A stretch of 13,110 nt of DNA, from positions 1 through 13,110 of the forward strand of contig VBJS01000032.1 in NCBI GenBank assembly GCA_005880055.1, in the 5' to 3' direction. The DNA comes from Chloroflexota bacterium. Its GTDB lineage: Bacteria > Chloroflexota > Dehalococcoidia > SM23-28-2 > RBG-16-64-32. Of this stretch, positions 1 to 6,421 are shown piece by piece. Made by a program: the position numbers and the translations under genes. Position 1 is the stretch's first letter. Each line of letters begins with the position of its first letter. The notes beneath the pieces were generated by a model. It searched no databases and had not been told where the DNA came from. It worked only from the letters and a program-made list of their open reading frames with translations.

Positions 1-1
1 C

Positions 2-790
2 GATCATTTATCGCTGCTCGATATATCCCACGAATTCTGGGACGGCCGTCGCGCGCTTGAAGTGCTGCGCGGACTCCATCTCGCTGTAGCCCGCGGCCAG
101 TTCCTGGCCGTCATTGGACCAAGCGGCTGCGGTAAGTCCACTCTTCTCCGCATCGCCGGCGGGCTGCTCCGGCCGTCGGGCGGCCGGGTGTTGATCGATG
201 CTCGCGCGCCCCGATATGCGCAGCGGGCGCGGGACATCGGCTATGTGTTCCAGGACGCGGCGCTCCTTCCCTGGCGTAACGTCCTGGCCAACGTTCGGTT
301 GCCTATCGAGATTAGCGGCAACAACGGCCGCCATCGCCGGGCGCCGGACGAATTGCTCGACGTGATGGGGCTGACCGCGTTCGGCAGCTACTACCCCCAT
401 CAATTGTCCGGTGGCATGCAGCAGCGGGTGGCGCTCGCGCGGGCGCTCGTTTTCAACCCCTCGCTGCTACTGATGGATGAACCGTTCGGGGCCCTGGACG
501 AGATCACGCGTGAGCAGATGCGGTACGAGCTGTTACGTCTCTGGAACTCCTACCGCCTGGCTGATGAACCTAAAAGCGTCCTCTTCGTGACGCACTCGAT
601 CACCGAGGCCGTGACCCTCGCCGACCGCGTCGTCGTGCTCAGCGAGAGGCCGGCGCGCGTTCTCGCGGATATAGACCTGGAATTGCCGAGACCGCGGACA
701 CGGGAGATGGAACGCACAAAACCTTACCTGGACTACGTAGACGTGATAAGAGGCCACCTCGAAAGACGGCCGGAGCCTGCCCTGGTATGA
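2..790 (+). CDS. ABC transporter ATP-binding protein, nitrate/sulfonate/taurine type (5' partial)
   Basis: ATPase subunit that powers the importer made with the next two genes; it acts on the cytoplasmic face of the membrane. The sequence shows Walker A GPSGCGKST (bases 116-142), a Q-loop with the LLPWRNVLANV segment typical of the SsuB/TauB/NrtD group, the signature LSGGMQQR (404-427), Walker B LLLMDEPFGALDE and an H-loop FVTHS. The frame stays open to the first base, and the residues upstream of the GTG at 62 (LLDISHEFW...ALEVLRGL) look like the normal first beta strands of an ABC domain. The gene therefore begins before the window, and a start at 62 would remove conserved sequence. Its TGA overlaps the permease ATG (ATGA, 787-790), which indicates translational coupling. 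The family is certain; the substrate cannot be told from the ATPase. Confidence 0.95.
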   Translation, partial: DHLSLLDISHEFWDGRRALEVLRGLHLAVARGQFLAVIGPSGCGKSTLLRIAGGLLRPSGGRVLIDARAPRYAQRARDIGYVFQDAALLPWRNVLANVRLPIEISGNNGRHRRAPDELLDVMGLTAFGSYYPHQLSGGMQQRVALARALVFNPSLLLMDEPFGALDEITREQMRYELLRLWNSYRLADEPKSVLFVTHSITEAVTLADRVVVLSERPARVLADIDLELPRPRTREMERTKPYLDYVDVIRGHLERRPEPALV

Positions 791-1578
791 GAAATGATTG
801 GGGCCACCGCCTGCGCGCTGTAGCGTTTGTTGCCCTTCCCCCGCTGATCGCCCTGATAGCGATCTTCGCGCTCTGGGAGCTGTACATCTCCTGGCGGGAC
901 GTATCGATCCTGGTGCTTCCCGCGCCGTCAGACGCGATCCAGCGCTTCTTCGAAGACCCCGGCTTTTACTGGAGGGAAGCGGGCTATACCCTCTACGAGG
1001 CCACACTAGGGCTGCTGCTTGGTTCCGCTGTCGCTCTGGCCTGCGCCGTCCTAATGGCCCACTCCCGCGTTGCGGAGCGAACGATTTTTCCGCTGGCGAT
1101 CCTGATCAAAGTGACGCCGCTCGTCGCCGTGGTACCGATGCTCGTCATCATCTTCGGGTTTGGGATCGCGCCCAAGATCATCGTGGCAGGCCTGTTTTCA
1201 TTCTTCCCGATGCTGGTCAACGCAATGACGGGCTTTCGTGATATCAATGCCCAGGCGCGCGACTTCCTGGCTTCACTACGCGCGAGCACATGGCAAATCT
1301 TCTGGAAGCTGCGCCTGCCCGGCGCCATGCCATACCTGTTCGCCGGGTTGAAGGTGGCCTACCCGCTGGCGCTCACCGGCGCCGTGGTGGCCGAATACTT
1401 CACCGGCGACCGTGGTCTGGGAGTGACCATCTTTCGCGCCAACGCCAACCTGAACACACCCACGTTATTCGCAGCCTGCGGAGTGCTGGCAATCAGTGGC
1501 GTTGCGATCAACGTATTTATATCGGTTATCGAGCGCCGCGTGCTCTTCTGGCACGAGTCCGTGCGCAGCACAGATTAG
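787..1578 (+). CDS. ABC transporter permease, SsuC/TauC/ThiX type
   Basis: Inner-membrane permease subunit of the importer, 263 residues, the usual length for this family. Several hydrophobic helices are visible (about 14-32, 70-92, 100-122, 130-148, 190-205, 226-248). The cytoplasmic EAA-like coupling loop lies at about 158-190 (FLASLRAST...LRLPGAMPYLFAGLKVA), with the typical G/P spacing before the conserved hydrophobic helix and AEYF motif (BPD_transp_1 family). The ATG start overlaps the stop of the ATPase gene by four bases, so the start is well fixed. The gene ends ten bases before the GTG of the binding-protein gene, whose Shine-Dalgarno overlaps this stop codon. All three genes probably sit on one transcript. 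Substrate unknown; sulfonates, nitrate-like anions and thiamine pyrimidine precursors are all possible for this subfamily. Confidence 0.95.
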   Translation: MRNDWGHRLRAVAFVALPPLIALIAIFALWELYISWRDVSILVLPAPSDAIQRFFEDPGFYWREAGYTLYEATLGLLLGSAVALACAVLMAHSRVAERTIFPLAILIKVTPLVAVVPMLVIIFGFGIAPKIIVAGLFSFFPMLVNAMTGFRDINAQARDFLASLRASTWQIFWKLRLPGAMPYLFAGLKVAYPLALTGAVVAEYFTGDRGLGVTIFRANANLNTPTLFAACGVLAISGVAINVFISVIERRVLFWHESVRSTD

Positions 1579-1582
1579 GAGG
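1577..1582 (+). promoter_or_regulatory. Shine-Dalgarno of the substrate-binding protein gene
   Basis: AGGAGG, five bases before the GTG at 1588 and overlapping the permease stop codon. It decides between the in-frame GTG at 1588 and the ATG at 1586, which lies in another frame. It is a strong site, as expected for a binding protein made in excess over its transporter. Confidence 0.8.
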
Positions 1583-1587
1583 AGAAT

Positions 1588-2760
1588 GTGAGGCGACCAT
1601 CGATACGCCAAGGCCGGAGTCACGGAGGACCGTCGACCCCGTCCGTCGCCCGTGTCATCTTCCTCGTCTTCGCAGCTATGTTAGTCGGAAGCGCTTGCTC
1701 CAGCAGCGACTCCAACGACGGGGGCGCGAGCCAGACAGCTGGGCCCAACGGCGCGCCGCCTCCGGCGAGCGTGACGTTCATGGCCGGCTTCAAGCCGCAG
1801 GCGAACCTGCCGTTTGTCGGAGTCTACGTCGGCCAGGAGAAGGGCTACTTCGCCGACGAGAACCTCACCGTCGATATCAAGCACGTCACGACCCCCGGCG
1901 ATAACTTTCGTTTCCTGGCGGCCGGAGAGGTCCAGTTCACAACGGCCGACGCACAGGAAGTCCTCAACCGTCGCGCGGCCGATCCGCCGCTGGATATTGT
2001 CTCACTGGCGTTGATCGGACAGCGCGGGCAACAAGGGTTCGCAGTAAAGGCCGACTCCGGCATACAAACGCCGAAGGACTGGGTCGGGAAGACGGCCGGC
2101 TACAAGGGCAGTGAGGTAACACCCGACTACCTGGCGATTCTCAAGTCGCAAGGAGTGGACCGCGCGAGCGTGAAGGAGGTGAAGGTCGGCTTCGAGCCCC
2201 AGGTATTAACCGAGGGCCAGGTGGACATCTACCCCGTGTTCGTCTCCAATGAGCCGGACACGTTGAAGCGCGCCGGGCAGGACGTGAAGGTATTCGAGGC
2301 TAAGGACTTCGGGGCGCCCACCCTGGGCCTGACATTCGCGACAACCGGCGACTACGTCCGCCAGAACCCGGACATCGTGCAGCGCTTTCTGCGCGGGGCG
2401 ATTCGCGGAATACACTACGCAGACAAGCATCGCGACGAGGCGCTTGACATCGTCCTCAAGTACGCCCCCGGAGAGGACCGGGAGCACGAGCGCTACATGA
2501 TGGAGACGGAGCTAAAAGGCGCGTTCAGCGGTGAAGCCTTGCTAAACGGCCTGGGGGCGCAGACGAAAGACGAGTGGCAGCGGCTGCACGACTTCCTCGT
2601 CCAGTACGGGGCCCTGCCTACCCCCCTGCCGGACGTTTCGGCGGCATTCACGGACCAGTTCCTGCTCGCAGCTCATGAGCCGCCGCCCTGGGCGGGCGGC
2701 GCCGCTCCAACCCCAGCGTCGTCGCCGGCCACAGCGTCCGCAAGTTCCGGAGGTTACTAG
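1588..2760 (+). CDS. ABC transporter substrate-binding lipoprotein, NMT1/THI5-like
   Basis: Extracytoplasmic binding protein that delivers ligand to the permease, 390 residues. It has a basic N-region, a hydrophobic stretch (23-36) and a lipobox-like GSAC with Cys37 as the likely lipidated residue, followed by a Ser/Asp/Gly-rich linker. The NMT1-like periplasmic-binding fold follows from about residue 60: VGVYVGQEKGYFADENL, then GEVQFTTADAQEVL, then a TPKDWVGKTAGY hinge region. The hexapeptide EPQVLT-EGQVDIYPVF region is where members of this family form the ligand cleft. The last 25 or so residues are Pro/Ala/Ser-rich (APTPASSPATAS) and lie outside the fold. The family includes proteins for pyrimidine precursors (ThiY), taurine, nitrate and sulfonates; I cannot choose among them, and no thiamine gene or TPP riboswitch is in view. 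GTG start fixed by the AGGAGG upstream. Confidence 0.93.
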   Translation: MRRPSIRQGRSHGGPSTPSVARVIFLVFAAMLVGSACSSSDSNDGGASQTAGPNGAPPPASVTFMAGFKPQANLPFVGVYVGQEKGYFADENLTVDIKHVTTPGDNFRFLAAGEVQFTTADAQEVLNRRAADPPLDIVSLALIGQRGQQGFAVKADSGIQTPKDWVGKTAGYKGSEVTPDYLAILKSQGVDRASVKEVKVGFEPQVLTEGQVDIYPVFVSNEPDTLKRAGQDVKVFEAKDFGAPTLGLTFATTGDYVRQNPDIVQRFLRGAIRGIHYADKHRDEALDIVLKYAPGEDREHERYMMETELKGAFSGEALLNGLGAQTKDEWQRLHDFLVQYGALPTPLPDVSAAFTDQFLLAAHEPPPWAGGAAPTPASSPATASASSGGY

Positions 2761-2773
2761 AGCGGTCCTCCGG
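2747..2773 (+). terminator. possible hairpin at the end of the binding-protein gene
   Basis: Perfect 7-base inverted repeat CCGGAGG (2747-2753) and CCTCCGG (2767-2773) with a 13-base loop that contains the stop codon. No T-run follows, so it is not a standard intrinsic terminator. It could be a partial attenuator or an mRNA-stabilising stem between the binding protein and the next gene, or chance in GC-rich DNA. Confidence 0.2.
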
Positions 2774-2814
2774 CTGACGCCCCACGCGCAAGACAGCCGG
2801 CTGAGGGAGTTTGA

Positions 2815-4023
2815 ATGAAAGGGCAGGGAGTCCGCGTGCTGCTGGCCGCGTATGCGGGCGCTCTGGCAATACTCGGTGCAGGCGCCGTCGTCGGCGGCGT
2901 CCTGCTGTATGATGCCAGCGGCCCGTCCGACGCGGCCGAAGCGGCAGCCGACGAACATACATACAATTTCGCAACCTGGGAGTTGCAGCACTTCCCCCAC
3001 AAGTGGGTCTACTGGCTTCGTCATCTCTCCAGCGGACATAGCGGTGACGAACAAGAGCAGAGCATTCACCGCTATTTTCAGCTTACAGACGAGATCGCCG
3101 GCCTGACTCAGGAGCGCACGGACCCCGAGCGGCTGGCGGCGTCTGAAGCGGAGCGCGCAGGGTTGAGAGCGGACGTGGAGCATACAATCGAGGGACGGAT
3201 AACGGGCATCCTGGAGGACCAGGGGCTGGCTATGAGGCCGCCGTTATTCGGGGACCTCGGTCTCATCTTTCCACCTGTGGATTTCGAGCTGGATGCGCCG
3301 CCGCGCGTGCTCGCGATTTCGCCCAGGGACAGGATTGAGCTTGACCGCTCCTTCGCGCTCGAACCGGGCCTAAACGTGGAAGCCGTATCAGCAATCGAGC
3401 GGCAGGCGGAATCGGCCAACAGGGGGGAACAGGGCGTGTCGGCGCTCGTCGTTGGACTGGGAGGTATCGCCACCTATCCAAGCATCGTCTCCGGCGACGA
3501 CTCCTACAGCCAGATGATCGATACGGCGTTTCACGAGTGGACCCACCAGTACCTGGTCTTCTTTCCGCTGGGAAGAAGCTACTTCTCCGGCGGCGAGACA
3601 CGGACGCTGAACGAGAGCGTAGCCCAGGTGAGCGGGCACGAGCTGGCGCGGCTCTATTTCCAGAAGTACCCAGCGGTGCAGCAGTCTTCCGTGTCTCCTC
3701 AGCCGGGATTCGACATTACGGGCGAAATGCGCGCCTTGCGCCGGGAAGTGGAGTCACTGCTTAGCGAGCAAAAAGTGACTGACGCCGAGGCGCTAATGGC
3801 AACGAAACGCGATGAGTTCGCCGCCAAGGGATACTACATCCGCCGTCTCAACCAGGCGTACTTTGCCTTCCACGGTTCATACGCAGACTCGCCCGCTTCT
3901 ATCGATCCAATCGGGCCCGAACTCCAGTTGCTGTTGGTGCAGTCTGGCTCCCCGGGCAGCTTTCTACGAGCCGCCGCCGGCGTCACCACTCGCAGCGAAT
4001 TGGAATCTCTGCTCGGTCAATAG
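2815..4023 (+). CDS. membrane-anchored putative zinc metallopeptidase (gluzincin-like), family not firmly identified
   Basis: Protein of 402 residues with one N-terminal hydrophobic segment (about 8-33), probably an uncleaved anchor that leaves the rest outside the membrane. His240-Glu-Trp-Thr-His244 is an HExxH zinc site, and Asn266-Glu267-Ser268 lies 23 residues later, the spacing and sequence expected for the third zinc ligand of gluzincins. The C-terminal part (YIRRLNQAYFAFHGSYA, about 341-357, then a short LL-containing helix region and GSPGSFL) recalls the end of the COG4324/PF10023 predicted aminopeptidases, where an NESFA-type helix and a LNNA..L....Y motif occur in the same order. 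That relation is my inference from memory and is distant. The start is an ATG with GAGGGA six bases upstream. It lies 54 bases downstream of the binding-protein gene on the same strand, so it may be the last gene of the importer operon. Target unknown. Confidence 0.75.
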   Translation: MKGQGVRVLLAAYAGALAILGAGAVVGGVLLYDASGPSDAAEAAADEHTYNFATWELQHFPHKWVYWLRHLSSGHSGDEQEQSIHRYFQLTDEIAGLTQERTDPERLAASEAERAGLRADVEHTIEGRITGILEDQGLAMRPPLFGDLGLIFPPVDFELDAPPRVLAISPRDRIELDRSFALEPGLNVEAVSAIERQAESANRGEQGVSALVVGLGGIATYPSIVSGDDSYSQMIDTAFHEWTHQYLVFFPLGRSYFSGGETRTLNESVAQVSGHELARLYFQKYPAVQQSSVSPQPGFDITGEMRALRREVESLLSEQKVTDAEALMATKRDEFAAKGYYIRRLNQAYFAFHGSYADSPASIDPIGPELQLLLVQSGSPGSFLRAAAGVTTRSELESLLGQ

Positions 4024-4040
4024 CAGCGTCTACCCGCGTC

Positions 4041-6206
4041 TCAGTCCTGCAATCTGTACGGGAAGTCAACCACCCGGATCTGCGGCCTCTGTTTGAGGAA
4101 GGGACGGAGCCGAAGGACATCGCGGTTGTGCAACAGGCGTTCCCACCAATGCCGCGGCACAAAGCTGGGAAGGACGATCGTGATCCGTTGGGGTTCCGTC
4201 CGCTCCAGCAGCTCCAGGTACTCGAGCATCGGAGCGACGAAGGCGCGGTAAGGTGATTCGACGATGTGCACCGGGATATCCGGCACAGCCAGGCTCCACT
4301 GCTCTCGAAACGTTTCGGCCGCCTCGCGATCATCCGTCAGGTGCACTGCGCTGACCTTGCGCGAGAGTTCACGGGCCATTGCAATCGCGCCGAGAGCGAT
4401 CTTGTTGATTCCATCCACAGGCACAATTACATGATCGCGGGGAGGAATGTAGCTCGGCGCGTCGCGTCCGCCGGTGCTAACCAGTGGGACCGCGGAGGGT
4501 ACCGGCAGGGGCAATTCAGATTCGTCGACCTGTATTTGGCGGGCAAACCAGTCATAGTGGCGGCGGATCATGGCGAATACGGCGATTAAGGCAAGCATCA
4601 TGAGGATGGAGATCCACGCGCCCGTTGTGAACTTAGTGAGTCCAATGACCACGGCGACAATCGCCGTAGCAACCGCGCCCAAGCCGCTGATCGCCAGGCC
4701 GGTCCGCCAGCCCGCCTCCTTCAGGCGCAGCCAGTGTCTGACCATTCCCGATTGCGAGAGGGTAAACGAGACGAAGACGCCCAGCGCATAGAGGGGGATC
4801 AACCGGTTGACATCTCCTTCGAAAATCGCGAGCAAGACAGCCGCGGCCGTGGCGAGGATCAGAATCCCGTGGGAGTACGCGAGGCGGTCTCCCCGAAAGC
4901 TAAACTGCCGCGGTAGGAAGCGGTCACGCGAGAGAATAGCCGCCAGCGGAGGAAATCCGTTGAAGCTTGTGTTCGCCGCGAGGACGAGAACGAGTGCAGT
5001 CGCGACCTGGTACCCGTAATAGAAGATTCCGCTGCCGAGAGTGACTTTGCCCAGCTTGGAAACTATCGTCTCGTCTCCGCCCGGCACCAGGCCGAAGCGG
5101 CTGCTAAGGAAAGTGATCCCCAGGAAGAGAAAAGCCAATGCCCCCGCCATCGTCGCCATCGTGATGCGCGCGTTCCTGACTTCGGGCTTCTTGAATACGG
5201 GAACGCCGTTTGAGATCGCCTCGATGCCGGTGAGCGCGGCGCTGCCGGACGAGAAAGCTCGCATCAGCAGGAACAGGCCTAGCCCTTGTGTAGCCACAAC
5301 GGTCCTCTCCGGCGGCGCTCCATGGAGCAGCGAACCGGGCGCGTCTCCGAGCAGCACTTTTGCGAGGCCGACAACAATTACTGTTGTCATCGACAGGATG
5401 AAGAAGTACGTGGGTATCGCGAACAGGGTGCCGGCCTCGCGTATTCCTCGGAGATTGCCCACCGTGATCAGCGCGATCATCATCACCCCGATCGGGACCC
5501 GCACATCATGCAGGTCCGGGACGGCAGAGGTGACAGCGGCGACACCGGCCGCCACGCTCACCGAGACCGTCAATATGTAGTCGACGAGAAGCGCTGCACC
5601 TGCAACTAGCCCCGCCGGCCGGCCCAGGTTGTCATGGGCCACTATGTAGGCCCCGCCCCCGCTGGGATACGCCTTAATCGTTTGCAGATAGGAGGCGGTG
5701 ACGATCAAAAGGAGCAGGGCGATGAGCGCCGCAATGGGCAGCGCGTCGTGAAGCGCGCCGGACCCAGCTAGCAAGAGGATTATGAGGATCTCCTCAGTAG
5801 CGTAGGCCGAAGATGACAGCGCGTCTGACGAGAAGATTGCCAACGCCTTGACCTTGCTGAGGCGCTCGTGGACAAGCTGCGAGCTGGCGAACGGCGCACC
5901 CAGGAACCAGCCCTTTACGGCGGCGAGAAGTCGCTCTAGGCGGCCGCGCGGGCGGCTGCCCAGGCGGGTCGCCTCAAAGTAGCCCGGCGCCCGCCGTGTG
6001 AACCGCTGCTCTCGCGGAACGACGCGGAGGTAGCGGTCACCGGCGCGCAACCCCTTCTTTACCTCCCGCAGCTCGATGTCTACGTCCGAGCGGGGCCGCT
6101 CGCCCCTCTCCTGCCTCGGTATGACTATCCGTTCGCGTTCTATCGAATGGGCGTGAGCGGAACGTGCGCGTCCGCGGCCCAGAGACGGCGCGGCCGAGAC
6201 ACCCAT
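4041..6206 (-). CDS. kimA: KimA-family potassium importer (APC superfamily) with C-terminal USP-like domain
   Basis: High-affinity K+ uptake protein of the inner membrane, related to B. subtilis KimA (YdaO). With the ATG at 6206, 721 residues. The transmembrane core starts near residue 115 and has the family motifs SSDALSSSAYATEE, KAYPSGGGAYIV, LLVDYILTVSVS, NLRGIRE, SGSAALTGIEAISN, FRGDRLAYSHG and LIPLYALGVF. Residues matching those I recall as lining the KimA ion path are present: D128, Y135, D209, Y210, T213, S217, T326, E329, Y473. A Pro/Ser-rich linker (about 560-588) leads to the cytoplasmic domain (about 590-721), which keeps SPYRAFVAPML and LPSFVPRHWWERLLHN of known KimA proteins; in Bacillus this half takes part in c-di-AMP control. 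The basic N-terminal tail of about 100 residues is longer than in Bacillus. The start is uncertain: the frame extends to a TTG at 6296, and neither start has a well-placed Shine-Dalgarno. Convergent with the preceding gene, 17 bases apart. Confidence 0.9.
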   Translation of the reverse strand: MGVSAAPSLGRGRARSAHAHSIERERIVIPRQERGERPRSDVDIELREVKKGLRAGDRYLRVVPREQRFTRRAPGYFEATRLGSRPRGRLERLLAAVKGWFLGAPFASSQLVHERLSKVKALAIFSSDALSSSAYATEEILIILLLAGSGALHDALPIAALIALLLLIVTASYLQTIKAYPSGGGAYIVAHDNLGRPAGLVAGAALLVDYILTVSVSVAAGVAAVTSAVPDLHDVRVPIGVMMIALITVGNLRGIREAGTLFAIPTYFFILSMTTVIVVGLAKVLLGDAPGSLLHGAPPERTVVATQGLGLFLLMRAFSSGSAALTGIEAISNGVPVFKKPEVRNARITMATMAGALAFLFLGITFLSSRFGLVPGGDETIVSKLGKVTLGSGIFYYGYQVATALVLVLAANTSFNGFPPLAAILSRDRFLPRQFSFRGDRLAYSHGILILATAAAVLLAIFEGDVNRLIPLYALGVFVSFTLSQSGMVRHWLRLKEAGWRTGLAISGLGAVATAIVAVVIGLTKFTTGAWISILMMLALIAVFAMIRRHYDWFARQIQVDESELPLPVPSAVPLVSTGGRDAPSYIPPRDHVIVPVDGINKIALGAIAMARELSRKVSAVHLTDDREAAETFREQWSLAVPDIPVHIVESPYRAFVAPMLEYLELLERTEPQRITIVLPSFVPRHWWERLLHNRDVLRLRPFLKQRPQIRVVDFPYRLQD

Positions 6207-6421
6207 CTCCGGTGCGTCAGGCGGTTGTGTCGGGCCGCCGGGTATACGCCGGCGCGGCCTGCGGATGAATGATGGTCCCCGGTCTTTAGTACCCAAACGA
6301 TGCTACAGGGAACATAGAGCGCACCAGCTCAGGCTAGCATTCAGCGGCGGCTGTCCGCCACAGTGAGCAAGCCTCTGGGGGCCGGCCGGCCATCCGTCAA
6401 GCCGGCAGCCGGGTTCGCGTG
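6207..6421. other. intergenic stretch between the PBP gene and kimA
   Basis: Leader region of kimA on the - strand, of which up to 90 bases could be coding if the TTG at 6296 is used. I see a 12-base palindrome GGCCGGCCGGCC (6380-6391) and a small stem GGCGG-CTGT-CCGCC (6346-6359), neither followed by a T-run. I find no convincing -35/-10 pair and could not recognise a c-di-AMP (ydaO) riboswitch, although those often precede kimA in Firmicutes. Confidence 0.4.

Noticed and set aside
62..790. Treating the GTG at 62 as the true start of the ATPase
   Set aside because: The frame is open to base 2 and the upstream residues match the beginning of an ABC ATPase domain.
4024..4040. Bidirectional terminator between the convergent peptidase and kimA genes
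   Set aside because: Only 17 bases, with no stem and no T-run.
6380..6391. 12-base palindrome GGCCGGCCGGCC as an operator
   Set aside because: Simple GC palindromes are expected in DNA of this composition, and nothing ties it to a promoter.
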